A DNA stretch of 64,000 bases from Dethiobacter alkaliphilus. GTDB lineage: Bacteria > Bacillota > Dethiobacteria > DTU022 > UBA8154. The notes under the pieces were generated by a model, which searched no databases, was not told the DNA's origin, and worked only from the letters and a program-made list of their open reading frames with translations. The stretch is taken from contig JAENYV010000008.1 of the NCBI GenBank assembly GCA_016841605.1, positions 162,138 to 226,137 on the forward strand, in the 5' to 3' direction. A program made the translations under genes and the position numbers. Shown piece after piece: positions 16,911 through 25,988 of the stretch; the stretch's first letter is position 1; the number at the start of each line of letters is the position of its first letter.

Positions 16911-17684
16911 ATGAAAGAAAGAAACAAAAAAAAAGACTCGGCAGAGACCGGATCACCTGCTTGGATGACGACTTACGGAGATATGGTTACTCTCCTGCTG
17001 ACTTTTTTTATTCTCTTGTTTACTTTTTCCTCCATTGATGTCAAGCGTTTTCAAGAAGTTATGTCGGCTGTTCAGCATTCTTTTATGGGCAGGACCGGTA
17101 TTTTGATGGGCAGCGTGGGTATTGAGGGTGAAGACGGAGAGAGCCTGGATAGCAGCAGCTCGCAGATGTCCGCGGAGGAACTGGCCATGGCTCTGGGAGA
17201 GAAGGAGATGACCATCCTGGAGATGATGGCACAATTGGAAGAGACCTACGAAGAGGTCAAGTCATTTCTTCAAAAATCGGGGTTGGAAGATGATGTGCAA
17301 CTTCGTCTGGAAGAGCGGGGAATTGTTTTGGAACTGCCGGAACGTATTCTCTTTGATACAGGCCAGGCAGTCATCAAACGTGATTTTTACCCTATTCTCG
17401 ACTTGCTGGCAGACTTGATCTCGGGGGTGCCCAATCAGATTATTGTTGAAGGGCATACCGACAATATTCCTATACGGACCTTTCTTTATCCCAGCAATTG
17501 GGAGCTTTCTGTGGCCCGGGCTGTGAGTGTGGCTCGCTACCTGGTGGAGGTCCATAATTTGTCCCCCCGCAGGTTTGTTGCCACAGGGTACGGCGAGTTT
17601 CATCCCCTTGATACTAATGATACACCTGAGGGGAGAGCCCGCAACCGCAGGGTTTCCATTGTTTTGTCCATTGTGCAAATTTAA
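16911..17684 (+). CDS. motB: Flagellar stator protein MotB
   Basis: A 257-residue MotB. The single membrane segment after PAWMTTYGDMVTLLLTFFIL has the essential ion-carrying Asp in YGDMVTLLL. The C-terminal OmpA-like peptidoglycan-binding domain is clear (VEGHTDNIPI, NWELSVARAVSVARYL, ATGYGEFHPLDTNDTPEGRA, RNRRVSI). It anchors MotA to the wall. ATG follows AAAGGAGAGG. I cannot tell proton from sodium coupling from sequence alone. Confidence 0.97.
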   Translation: MKERNKKKDSAETGSPAWMTTYGDMVTLLLTFFILLFTFSSIDVKRFQEVMSAVQHSFMGRTGILMGSVGIEGEDGESLDSSSSQMSAEELAMALGEKEMTILEMMAQLEETYEEVKSFLQKSGLEDDVQLRLEERGIVLELPERILFDTGQAVIKRDFYPILDLLADLISGVPNQIIVEGHTDNIPIRTFLYPSNWELSVARAVSVARYLVEVHNLSPRRFVATGYGEFHPLDTNDTPEGRARNRRVSIVLSIVQI

Positions 17685-17705
17685 GGGGTTCAGGGGGGAT
17701 TACTG

Positions 17706-18224
17706 TTGGCAAAAGAGACGGACAAAAAAAGTCAGGAAATTCAGGAGCAGGGAAAACCACGTTTTCGGTCAAATTTAAAAGTGGTCTTGATCCTGGTCAT
17801 CTTGTTGGTGCTTGTTTTTTTGTTAAGTAGTGTGGTATTTGTCGCCTTTCGTATTGGTCTTGTCGACAGGGTTTTAAACAGTACGGTTTCGGATGCTGCC
17901 TCCCAGACAACAGTTGAAGAGCCTGCCTATACGTATGAGGTTCCGGAGATTGTCGTTAATCTTTCCAATAGTGACAGCCGCCGTTTTTTAAGTGTTAAAT
18001 TTTATGTTGGTTACGATGAAAGCAAACTGGCAGAAGAGCTTGAGAGGCGGATGCCTGAGATCAGGGATGTAGTACTGGAAATCTTATGGGATGTAAGTTT
18101 AGAAGATATTTACTCTCCGGAAGGGAAGGAACACCTGCGGGAGGAAATTAAAAAGGCGATCAACGATCTTATTAACAGCGGTGAGATTAAAGGAGTTTAT
18201 TTCTGGCATATTATGGTTCAGTAA
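17706..18224 (+). CDS. fliL: Flagellar basal body-associated protein FliL
   Basis: A 172-residue FliL: short cytoplasmic N terminus, one membrane segment (about 25-48, VVLILVILLVLVFLL), then the stomatin-like extracytoplasmic domain with YEVPEIVVNLSNSDSRRFL and FYVGYDESKLAEEL. FliL surrounds the stator and supports torque. The TTG start has AGGGGGGA 6 bases upstream and lies about 20 bases after motB. Confidence 0.92.
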   Translation: MAKETDKKSQEIQEQGKPRFRSNLKVVLILVILLVLVFLLSSVVFVAFRIGLVDRVLNSTVSDAASQTTVEEPAYTYEVPEIVVNLSNSDSRRFLSVKFYVGYDESKLAEELERRMPEIRDVVLEILWDVSLEDIYSPEGKEHLREEIKKAINDLINSGEIKGVYFWHIMVQ

Positions 18225-18301
18225 AATATAGCGGTAAGAAAGGGGGTGCGGCCCTGTTCCAGGCATAAAAAAGGTTTATAGCCGGGAATTGGGGCTGTCT
18301 G

Positions 18302-18790
18302 TTGTCGGATAAGTTAAGCCAGAGTGAGATTGATGCCATGCTCAGGGGGCTGGGGCAATCGACTGAAGGCCAAAAGGGAGAGGATAGTAAGCAAAAACAT
18401 AATCTTCCGGTGGTAGAAAAGGTGGAGTTTGCTCCTTTTAAATCTGCAGGCAATGTTTCCGGGGCCCAAAAAAAGGAATTGTCTTATTTTAATCAAATTC
18501 CCATGATTATCTCAGGAGAGTTAGGGAAAGCCAACTTAACTGTGCGGGAACTTTTAAGGCTGGAGGAAGGCTCTGTTATTAAACTGGATAAACTCGCCGG
18601 CGAAAGCGCAACGATTCTGGTCAACGGACAGTACCTCGGCCTGGCAGAAGTTGTTGTCATCAATGAGAGATTTGGATTAAGAGTTACTGCCATCGGAACA
18701 GTTGATCCGCAAATAGATAAGAAGGAACCGGACGAACAAAAAGAAGCCGTTACGGAAGAAGCAGCGGACCAGGAGAGGCAGGATAAGTAG
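18302..18790 (+). CDS. fliN: FliN-family switch protein, first copy, with CheY-capture peptide
   Basis: A 162-residue protein with one SpoA/FliN domain (IPMIISGELGKANLTVRELL, SVIKLDKLAGESATILVNGQ, AEVVVINERFGLRVTAIG). The first 15 residues (KLSQSEIDAMLRGL) are the EID[AS] peptide that binds CheY-P in FliM and in Bacillus FliY. An acidic tail follows the domain. It occupies the slot between fliL and fliO that in Bacillus holds fliM-fliY-cheY. A second FliN lies at 31798. TTG start with a modest GGGG SD. Confidence 0.9.
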   Translation: MSDKLSQSEIDAMLRGLGQSTEGQKGEDSKQKHNLPVVEKVEFAPFKSAGNVSGAQKKELSYFNQIPMIISGELGKANLTVRELLRLEEGSVIKLDKLAGESATILVNGQYLGLAEVVVINERFGLRVTAIGTVDPQIDKKEPDEQKEAVTEEAADQERQDK

Positions 18791-18791
18791 T

Positions 18792-19250
18792 ATGGATTTA
18801 TACAACGCATACCTGCGTCTGTTCATCTATTTTCCCCTGGTTCTCTTTCTCATTTATTTTTTTCTGAGAATCCTACTGCGGCGTCTGGGACCTTCATTAA
18901 GTATTGAAAGTCGAATTTCTATTGTTGAAAGAGTGATGATTTCTCCCCGTGTTTTTCTTCTGGTAGTCAGAGTGGGAGATGAATATTTTCTTTTATCATC
19001 GAGTGCAACCGGAGTGACTCTTCTTAAAGAACTGGGAAGTAATTGGCAGGAATTTTTAGAACAAACTTGTCAAAATAATACTGCTTTTTCCCCAACCTTA
19101 AATGGGATATTTTTATTTTTAAGAAAAATTATTTCCGGTAAAAAGGAAAAAGGGCGGAAATTTGAGGAGAAATTTATCGATTTAACAAAAAAATTAGATC
19201 TTGAGGGGGAAATGGAGAGATCCAAAAAGTATTTCCCGGGAAAAGATTGA
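18792..19250 (+). CDS. fliO: Flagellar biosynthesis protein FliO
   Basis: A 152-residue protein with one N-terminal membrane segment (LFIYFPLVLFLIYFFLRIL) and the FliO core: IVERVMISPRVFLLVVRVGDEYFLLSSS. FliO assists assembly of the FliP ring of the export gate. It starts 2 bases after the fliN stop and directly precedes fliP, the standard order. The C-terminal 40 residues are basic. Confidence 0.87.
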   Translation: MDLYNAYLRLFIYFPLVLFLIYFFLRILLRRLGPSLSIESRISIVERVMISPRVFLLVVRVGDEYFLLSSSATGVTLLKELGSNWQEFLEQTCQNNTAFSPTLNGIFLFLRKIISGKKEKGRKFEEKFIDLTKKLDLEGEMERSKKYFPGKD

Positions 19251-19317
19251 AAGTTTTGTGAAAAAAATAGTCAAACATATGCCCGAGTATATTGCGGGAA
19301 AGGGTAGCCGGTAAATA

Positions 19318-20088
19318 ATGAAGAAAAAAATGTGGTTCCCGGTTTTATTATTTTGTCTATGTCTGGTTTTTTTCTGCGGCAGTACGGATAAAGTTCTTGC
19401 CCAGCCTGTATTTCCCATACCAAATTTAAATATGCAGGTCGGTACAGCGGAAGGGCCGGAGCAGTTGGTTGGTACTTTGCAACTTTTGCTTCTTTTGGCC
19501 ATGTTAAGCCTCGCTCCCGCCTTCATTATTTTGATGACCTCTTTTACGCGAATTATTATTGTTTTGGGTTTTCTTCGCAATGCTCTGGCAACGCAGCAAA
19601 TTCCTCCCAATCAGGTCATAGCCGGAATGGCGCTCTTTTTAACTTTTTTTGTTATGGCCCCGGTTGTCTCTCAGATTAACAGCGATGCCGTTTCTCCTTA
19701 TCTGGAAGAAGAAATCACCTTTGAAGAAGCTCTGGATTTGGGTGCAAGACCACTGTGTGAATTTATGTTAAATAATACTCGCGAAAAGGATCTGGCCCTT
19801 TTCCTGGAGATGGCCGAGGTTGCTGTTCCCGAAGACCGTCAGGATGTCCCCTTCCATATTCTTGTTCCGGCGTTCGTTCTTAGCGAATTAAAAACCGCCT
19901 TTCAAATGGGCTTTATTCTTTTTATTCCATTCCTGATTATCGATATGGTGGTAGCCAGTATTTTAATGTCCATGGGGATGTTTATGTTGCCTCCTGTTAT
20001 TGTCTCTCTTCCTTTTAAAATATTGCTTTTTATCCTGGTTGACGGTTGGTATCTGATAGTACAATCGTTGGTTGAGGGTTTTTCTTAA
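19318..20088 (+). CDS. fliP: Flagellar export gate protein FliP
   Basis: A 256-residue FliP with a cleavable-looking signal peptide (first 28 residues) and four membrane segments. Signature stretches are FIILMTSFTRIIIVLGFLRN, TQQIPPNQVIAGMALFLTFF and LVPAFVLSELKTAFQMGFIL. FliP forms the core pentamer of the export gate together with FliQ and FliR. Confidence 0.98.
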   Translation: MKKKMWFPVLLFCLCLVFFCGSTDKVLAQPVFPIPNLNMQVGTAEGPEQLVGTLQLLLLLAMLSLAPAFIILMTSFTRIIIVLGFLRNALATQQIPPNQVIAGMALFLTFFVMAPVVSQINSDAVSPYLEEEITFEEALDLGARPLCEFMLNNTREKDLALFLEMAEVAVPEDRQDVPFHILVPAFVLSELKTAFQMGFILFIPFLIIDMVVASILMSMGMFMLPPVIVSLPFKILLFILVDGWYLIVQSLVEGFS

Positions 20089-20103
20089 CCAGACTGGAGT
20101 GTG

Positions 20104-20373
20104 ATGCACTTGAGCCCGGAATTCGTTTTGAATATTGCCCGGGAGGGAATTACCACAATTTTGCTTGTTTCCGCGCCCATCCTGGGAATCGGCCTTGCTG
20201 TCGGGTTAATGGTAAGTATCTTTCAGGCTACAACCCAGATTCAGGAACCGACCCTGGCGTTTGTCCCCAAAATTGCTGCCGTCCTCTTTGCCCTGTTGAT
20301 TTTTGGAGGATGGATAATGCGTGTTGTAACGACATTTACTTTGACGCTTTGGGAAAATTTAGGACCGATGTGA
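20104..20373 (+). CDS. fliQ: Flagellar export gate protein FliQ
   Basis: An 89-residue protein with two membrane helices (TTILLVSAPILGIGLAVGL and IAAVLFALLIFGGWIMRVV) and the family motif FQATTQIQEPTLAFVPKI between them. ATG 20104 is used; GGAG lies 4 bases upstream, and TTG 20110 would give better spacing. It packs around the FliP5-FliR1 core. The next gene, fliR, is separated by a 350-base repeat-bearing gap, which is unusual because fliQ and fliR are normally adjacent. Confidence 0.95.
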   Translation: MHLSPEFVLNIAREGITTILLVSAPILGIGLAVGLMVSIFQATTQIQEPTLAFVPKIAAVLFALLIFGGWIMRVVTTFTLTLWENLGPM

Positions 20374-20571
20374 GTTGGAGGTCAGCAGCCGGTGAGCCAG
20401 AGGGCCGGAATGAAAAAGTAAGCCAAAGAAAGCGGGCAAAAATATATGAAGGCTCCGAATAGATTACCATGTTGTTTTCAGTAGACGATCAGAGGTCTGA
20501 GACTAGCACATGGTTACGGTTCGAGTGCGTTAGGGGTGCTTCACTCGAGCGCAGTGAAAACTTGCAAACTT

Positions 20572-20681
20572 GGGGACGTTCCTCTGCAAGAGGTGTGTCC
20601 CTGTACTTTATTTAAAAACGGAAAACCGATAGAACCGTCCCCGTGGTTTACCCCCGTGGTTTACCCCGTGGTTTACGTGGC
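20572..20681 (+). repeat. Composite hairpin repeat, copy C, with tandem 12-13-base repeats
   Basis: This lies in the 353-base non-coding gap 20374-20726 between fliQ and fliR. Core hairpin 20572-20601: GGGGACGTTCCTCT-GCA-AGAGGTGTGTCCC. Right end GAACCGTCCCCGTGG at 20632-20646, continuing into three tandem CCCCGTGGTTTA units to about 20681. The preceding bases ACTTGGGGAC match copy D exactly. The sequence 20404-20570 upstream is unremarkable apart from CGAGTG...CACTCG. Nothing in the gap looks coding. Confidence 0.7.
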
Positions 20682-20726
20682 CTGCCGGCCCGCCGGCACC
20701 TGACCCCTGTATTAAGGAGGCAGCGG

Positions 20727-21503
20727 ATGGAGCCGTTTTTTTTAGATTTTTGGTTTCCTTTATTACTTATCTTTGCTCGAATTGTGGCCTTTGTGGTAGT
20801 GCTCCCTTTTTTTGCCTGGAGGGGAATTCCTGTTATGCTGCGTATTTATTTTGCTTTTATCCTTTCTGTTCTTTTGGCGCTAAATTGGGAGGGCGAGCTT
20901 ACTCTGCCGGTAAGCGATCTGGAGATGATTCTTTTGCTAGGTCGGGAACTCCTTACAGGCCTTATTCTGGGTTTCCTCGTTTATCTTTTTCTCTCTGTCT
21001 TTCTCATGTCCGGACAGTTTATGGACCACAAAGCCGGTTTAATGATGGCAGGTGCTTTTGACCCCCTTTTCGGCGGACAGGTGACTCTTTGGGGCCAGTT
21101 TTTCTACTTTCTGGCTGTAGTTTTTTATCTAACTCTGAACGGGCATCATTTGCTGTTTTTTTCTCTCAGGGAGAGCCTGCTTCTGATTCCCCTGGACGGC
21201 CCTTTTATTTCAAGGCCAATGCTATGGGAATATATCAAGATCTTTCCCCGTCTGTTTTTACTGGCTTTTCAGATAGCAGCTCCGGTCATCATTATTATCT
21301 GGATTACGGATATAGCTTTGGGTTTTCTCTCCAAGACAGTCCCTCAGATTCACGTTTTTATTGTCGGTCTGCCTCTCAAGATAGCCTTTGTTCTGTTGAT
21401 ATTTCTATTTCTTCTTCCGCTGCTGGGAGGGGTCATGAGAGAAGTATTTGATCTGCTGGCGCGGGATTTCGTTCTGGTCATGAGAAGTTGGACTGTGGGA
21501 TAA
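20727..21503 (+). CDS. fliR: Flagellar export gate protein FliR
   Basis: A 258-residue hydrophobic protein with about six membrane segments. ATG 20727 follows AAGGAGG at 7 bases; the longer frame reads into the repeat and is rejected. Family features are [40 protein letters not shown] and [20 protein letters not shown]. FliR completes the FliPQR gate, and flhB follows by about 20 bases. Confidence 0.97.
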   Translation: MEPFFLDFWFPLLLIFARIVAFVVVLPFFAWRGIPVMLRIYFAFILSVLLALNWEGELTLPVSDLEMILLLGRELLTGLILGFLVYLFLSVFLMSGQFMDHKAGLMMAGAFDPLFGGQVTLWGQFFYFLAVVFYLTLNGHHLLFFSLRESLLLIPLDGPFISRPMLWEYIKIFPRLFLLAFQIAAPVIIIIWITDIALGFLSKTVPQIHVFIVGLPLKIAFVLLIFLFLLPLLGGVMREVFDLLARDFVLVMRSWTVG

Positions 21504-21525
21504 TCGTACTTGTGAGGTTGTGAAA

Positions 21526-22722
21526 ATGAGCGGAAGAAAATGTTGCCGGGAGTGGTTCCGGAAGGAAAAAAAAGCAGGTGCCGCAGGTAGGGAAGATGAC
21601 CCTGCAATGACAACTTCCGGCCGGCACCCGGATTTGCAGCTTTTTGCCGGAGAAGAAGATAAAACGGAAGAACCGACGCAGCACCGTTTACGGGAAGCCC
21701 GCAAACGCGGCCAGGTCATGAAAAGTATGGAGGCAAATTCCGCGATAAACTTGCTGGGCATGCTCTTCTTTTTTGTTATCTTTTGGCGTTATTTTTTGAA
21801 AAATTTTGAGACGCTTTTCTGTCATTACTTGCGAGAACTTCCAGGGGTAATTATCGACGATATTTCCGTGGAGCCTCTGCTGCGTTTTTCCCTGGAACAA
21901 TTTGTCGGCTTTGCGGCTCCTGTCCTGGCGGTTTCTCTTTTGCTGGGGCTTGCTTCCAACCTTTTGCAGGTCGGTTTTTTATTTTCAAGTGAAACCATTA
22001 AACCTCAGCTTAGCCGCATTAACCCGGCAGAGGGGTTTAAACGTATTTTTTCCCGTCGCTCTCTTTTTGAACTGGTTAAGTCTCTCTTAAAAGTAAGTAT
22101 TATCGGTGCAGTCTGTTATTTTTATCTGAAGGATCAGATAGAGCCGCTTTTACTTCTTCTGGGAGAAGATGCGTGGTTGATTACCTCAGCTTTCGTAGAA
22201 GTTCTGCGGGGCCTTGGCTGGCGTGTTGCGGCAGTTTTCTTTACTCTTGCCGCTTTGGATTTTATTTATCAGTTTATTGAATATAAACGAAATCTGAAAA
22301 TGAGCCGCAAGGAGATTAAGGATGAATATAAACAGCTTGAAGGTGACCCACAGGTACGCTCCCGCTTGAGAGAGAAACAACGGGAAGCGGCCAGAGCCCG
22401 CAGCCTGGCCGATGTTCCCGATTCAACGGTTGTTGTTACCAACCCTACGGAATTGGCCGTAGCCCTCCGCTACCGTCAGGGCGAGGACGAGGCCCCTGTG
22501 GTCGTGGCCAAAGGAGCGGGAATACTGGCCAGGAGGATACGGGAGATTGCCCAGGAACACGATATTCCCATTATTCAAAACCCCCCTGTAGCCCGGCTCC
22601 TTTATAAAGATGTCTCAACAGGGTCGACGATCCCCATGGAACTTTATCAGGCTGTTGCTGAAATCCTGGCTTTGGTTTTCCGGCTTCAGGAAAGAGAAAA
22701 GCGGAAAAGGACCAGGTTGTAG
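21526..22722 (+). CDS. flhB: Flagellar export switch protein FlhB (NPTE variant)
   Basis: A 398-residue FlhB. After a Lys/Arg-rich N terminus comes the signature [20 protein letters not shown], four membrane segments, the linker [19 protein letters not shown] and the cytoplasmic domain. The self-cleavage site, usually N-P-T-H, reads N306-P307-T308-E309. Cleavage between N and P changes substrate specificity from rod/hook to filament. ATG 21526 has GAGG 9 bases upstream; GTG 21520 is possible. The N-terminal extension before the signature is about 45 residues and unusually rich in Lys, Arg and Cys. Confidence 0.97.
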   Translation: MSGRKCCREWFRKEKKAGAAGREDDPAMTTSGRHPDLQLFAGEEDKTEEPTQHRLREARKRGQVMKSMEANSAINLLGMLFFFVIFWRYFLKNFETLFCHYLRELPGVIIDDISVEPLLRFSLEQFVGFAAPVLAVSLLLGLASNLLQVGFLFSSETIKPQLSRINPAEGFKRIFSRRSLFELVKSLLKVSIIGAVCYFYLKDQIEPLLLLLGEDAWLITSAFVEVLRGLGWRVAAVFFTLAALDFIYQFIEYKRNLKMSRKEIKDEYKQLEGDPQVRSRLREKQREAARARSLADVPDSTVVVTNPTELAVALRYRQGEDEAPVVVAKGAGILARRIREIAQEHDIPIIQNPPVARLLYKDVSTGSTIPMELYQAVAEILALVFRLQEREKRKRTRL

Positions 22723-22825
22723 TATGCGATAAATGTAAAAAAATATTGTTGATAATTCAAATAGATGATAAAATAAAGGATAATTATGGAGAAATAGGGT
22801 TTTCTCCGGGAACGAGGGAAGAAAA

Positions 22826-24910
22826 ATGCCTGCCTCCACACTTTACCGGACAGCGATGAACAGCATTTTTAAGAATATGGATGTTCTTGTCGCTATTGCT
22901 TTTGTCTTTCTGGTGGGAATTATCATTATCCCCATACATCCTGCTTTTTTGGATATTTTACTGGTTATTAACATTGCCTTTGCCCTGATTATAATTCTGG
23001 TTACTCTTTTTGTGACGGAAATTCTTCAACTTTCCACTTTCCCCTCGGTGCTTCTATTGGCCACCCTGCTGCGCCTGACTCTCAATATTTCCTCAACACG
23101 TTTGATTTTAACCAAAGCGCAGGCCGGAGAAGTTATCGAGGCTTTTGGACAATTTGTTGTGGGCGGCGATTATGTCGTCGGATTGATTATCTTTATAATT
23201 ATCACTGTTGTACAGTTTGTCGTCATTACCAATGGTGCCGGCCGGATTGCCGAAGTGGCGGCCCGGTTTACCCTGGATGCCATGCCCGGGAAGCAAATGA
23301 GTATCGATGCCGACCTGAATGCCGGGTTGATTGACGAAACTCAGGCTCGCGAGAGAAGAAAGAAGTTGCAAAGGGAAGCAGATTTTTTTGGGGCTATGGA
23401 TGGTGCCAGTAAATTTGTTCGGGGGGATGCCATTGCGGGAATTGTTATCGTCTTGATTAACATTCTCGGTGGATTGACAATCGGTATGGTGCAAAGGTCA
23501 ATGGATTTTGCCTCCGCTGCACAGACCTATACTATTCTTACCGTTGGGGACGGGTTGGTGGCCCAGATACCGGCACTCCTGGTTTCTACCGCTGCCGGTT
23601 TACTAATTACCCGTTCCACAGCGGAAGAGGGTTTTGGGAGCGATTTTACCGCCCAATTTTTTCGTTTTCCAAAGGTTCTGGCTATTGCTGCAGTAATTCT
23701 TTTCATCCTGGGGCTTGTCCCGGGGATGCCTTTTTTGCCTTTTTTTGTGCTTGCTTCTGCCTGTGGTTTTGGGGCATTTACCATTTTTAAAGAAGAAAAG
23801 GTCACCCGGCGGCGGGAAGAGGAGGTGTCGGCACCGGAAGAAGAAGAGGTTCCCCCACCGGAGGATGATATACGCGGTTTGGTTAAATCGGATATGGTGG
23901 AGATTGAAATAGGTTATAATCTTGTTTCCCTGACTGAAAAAGGGGAAGATGGTGATCTGTTGCGCCGTATTACGACAGCACGCCGGCGTCTGGCCTCGGA
24001 GTTAGGGATGATAATCCGTCCTATCCGTATCCGGGACAACCTGCAGATGCCTCCCAATATGTATGTTATAAAATTAAAAGGAAGTGAACTCTCTCGGGGA
24101 GATCTGCGTCCCGGTTATCTCCTGGCCCTTAATCCGGAGGGGGTTCCCCCCGAGGAGTTGGGAGGGATTCCCACGAAAGAACCTACTTTCAATTTGCCTG
24201 CGGTGTGGATCTCTCCGGCGCAAAGGGAAGAAGCAGAAATAAAAGGGTGTACCGTCGTGGATGTGGCTACTGTTTTAATTACGCACTTATCCGAGGTTAT
24301 ACGCTCCCATGCCTCTGAACTGTTGGGACGTCAGGAGGTCAAAGAAATGGTTGATCTGGTCAAGGAGAGCAGGCCTGCTGTAGTGGACGAGTTGATACCG
24401 GAATTAATGAGTATAGGCGAAATTCAGAAGATATTACAAAATCTCCTGCGAGAGAATGTTCCTCTCCAGGATCTTGTCACTATCCTGGAAACCCTGGCCG
24501 ACTATGCGACCGCGACAAAAGATGCCGATGCTTTGACGGAATATGTGCGAAGATCCCTGGCACGTTCCATTACTTCACGTTACGTGGAAGAGAACAAACT
24601 TTTTGTCATTACTATTGATCCAAATCTGGAGAAACGCATCGGGGAATCCCTGCAGCAGACGCTTTACGGCACTTACCCTGTTCTGCAACCGGATGTTTCC
24701 CAGCGTATTATGCATGGTGTTTCCACCCTGGTGGAGAAATTGCGCCGCCGTGGCCTTTCTCCGGTTATCCTGGCATCGCCGCGAATCCGCATGCCTTTTC
24801 GACGTATGGTGGAGCGTTTTATGCCGGACCTGCCGGTTCTTTCTCTACACGAAATACTGCCTCAAATTGAGGTGGAATCAGTGGGAGTGTTGAAAGAAAA
24901 TGAAAATTAA
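22826..24910 (+). CDS. flhA: Flagellar export gate protein FlhA
   Basis: A 694-residue FlhA. The N-terminal half has about eight membrane helices with the conserved LRLTLNISSTRLIL and the FHIPEP-family loop (AEVAARFTLDAMPGKQMSID, DLNAGLIDETQARERR). The C-terminal cytoplasmic domain forms the nonameric docking ring (MPPNMYVIKLKGSEL, EIQKILQNLLRENVPLQDLV). It couples proton flow to export. Its 3' end overlaps flhF by 11 bases, indicating coupling. Confidence 0.99.
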   Translation: MPASTLYRTAMNSIFKNMDVLVAIAFVFLVGIIIIPIHPAFLDILLVINIAFALIIILVTLFVTEILQLSTFPSVLLLATLLRLTLNISSTRLILTKAQAGEVIEAFGQFVVGGDYVVGLIIFIIITVVQFVVITNGAGRIAEVAARFTLDAMPGKQMSIDADLNAGLIDETQARERRKKLQREADFFGAMDGASKFVRGDAIAGIVIVLINILGGLTIGMVQRSMDFASAAQTYTILTVGDGLVAQIPALLVSTAAGLLITRSTAEEGFGSDFTAQFFRFPKVLAIAAVILFILGLVPGMPFLPFFVLASACGFGAFTIFKEEKVTRRREEEVSAPEEEEVPPPEDDIRGLVKSDMVEIEIGYNLVSLTEKGEDGDLLRRITTARRRLASELGMIIRPIRIRDNLQMPPNMYVIKLKGSELSRGDLRPGYLLALNPEGVPPEELGGIPTKEPTFNLPAVWISPAQREEAEIKGCTVVDVATVLITHLSEVIRSHASELLGRQEVKEMVDLVKESRPAVVDELIPELMSIGEIQKILQNLLRENVPLQDLVTILETLADYATATKDADALTEYVRRSLARSITSRYVEENKLFVITIDPNLEKRIGESLQQTLYGTYPVLQPDVSQRIMHGVSTLVEKLRRRGLSPVILASPRIRMPFRRMVERFMPDLPVLSLHEILPQIEVESVGVLKENEN

Positions 24911-25988
24911 AAGGTATTATGTTCACGATATGAAAGAAGGTATGCTTCGTATTAAGGAAGAACTTGGGCCTGAAGCCGTTATTCTGCAAAGCCGGAAAGT
25001 ACGGGGAGGTCCGGGCTTTTTCGGTTACCTGATGCCGAAAAGACTGGAGATTACAGTTGCTGTGGACGGAGCTCGCAGCGGCAATGTAAAGACAATGGAA
25101 CCGGCTTTGCGCTCAGACTTTGAGGTAAAGGTCCAGGAGATGCTGGGAGAATTGCGCAGTAATATTACCCAATTAATAGCAAGGCAACCGTCGCTTGTAA
25201 ATGAGAAGAAAACCAGGCCCGAGTTGGAGCACTGGCGGCTGCACCTGGAGAAACAGGACGTTTATCCCCAGCTTATTGAGGAGTTAATAGAAGAGCTTGC
25301 AGAAAAACTTCAGGAAGAAGTTCAGCTTTCCCATGAAATTACCAGTCTTCTTTTACATAAAAAAATCCGTAAAAGACTGAAGACGGCCCCGGAGAAGGGA
25401 GCACCCATTCAGGTTTTTATCGGACCGACAGGTGTAGGAAAAACTACGACCCTGGCCAAACTTGCAGCACGTTATGCCCTTTACCAGGGTGAGAAGGTCG
25501 GGATTATTACCATAGACCACTACCGCATTGGGGCTGTGGAGCAGATGCGCACTTATTCGGATATAACAGGACTTCCTCTGGAGGTCGTCATGACACCGAA
25601 AGAACTGCACCGAGCCATTGAAAGGTTTAACGGTTGCCAGAGGATCCTAGTTGATACTGCCGGCAGAAGTACTCTTAACATGGCTCATATACAGGAGCTT
25701 GCCGGTTACATACAGAAGCTGCCGCCGTGTGAGATTTTTCTGGTGATCAGCGCAACGACCAAAGGGCAGGATTTACAGTTAATTAATGAAAATTTCCGCC
25801 CAATGGCCTTTAATCGTCTTATTTTTACCAAGCTTGACGAAACCAATTCCTACGGGGTGCTTCTTAATGGTTGTTTTTTAACGAAATTGCCGGTAATTTA
25901 CCTGACCAATGGACAAAGTGTTCCCGATGATATATGTCTGGCGGATGTGGAGAAGATGAGCTCATTAATCCTGGGGGAGGAAGAATGA
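24900..25988 (+). CDS. flhF: Flagellar SRP-family GTPase FlhF
   Basis: A 362-residue GTPase with an N-terminal region (MKIKRYYVHDMKEGMLRI, VILQSRKVRGG), a helical N domain and the NG GTPase core: G1 GPTGVGKTTTLAKLAARYA near residue 175, ITIDHYRIGAVEQMRTYS, G3 LVDTAGRS and G4 FTKLDETNSYG. FlhF specifies number and position of flagella together with FlhG. It overlaps flhA upstream and flhG downstream. Confidence 0.97.
   Translation: MKIKRYYVHDMKEGMLRIKEELGPEAVILQSRKVRGGPGFFGYLMPKRLEITVAVDGARSGNVKTMEPALRSDFEVKVQEMLGELRSNITQLIARQPSLVNEKKTRPELEHWRLHLEKQDVYPQLIEELIEELAEKLQEEVQLSHEITSLLLHKKIRKRLKTAPEKGAPIQVFIGPTGVGKTTTLAKLAARYALYQGEKVGIITIDHYRIGAVEQMRTYSDITGLPLEVVMTPKELHRAIERFNGCQRILVDTAGRSTLNMAHIQELAGYIQKLPPCEIFLVISATTKGQDLQLINENFRPMAFNRLIFTKLDETNSYGVLLNGCFLTKLPVIYLTNGQSVPDDICLADVEKMSSLILGEEE

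Noticed and set aside
20611-20632. TAAA...ACCGATAG as a sigma-28 promoter for fliR
   Set aside because: The spacer is only about 8 bases and the -10 overlaps the conserved repeat end, so the match is probably accidental.
20643-20726. Longer N terminus for FliR
   Set aside because: It translates the tandem CCCCGTGGTTTA repeats; the ATG at 20727 has a perfect AAGGAGG.
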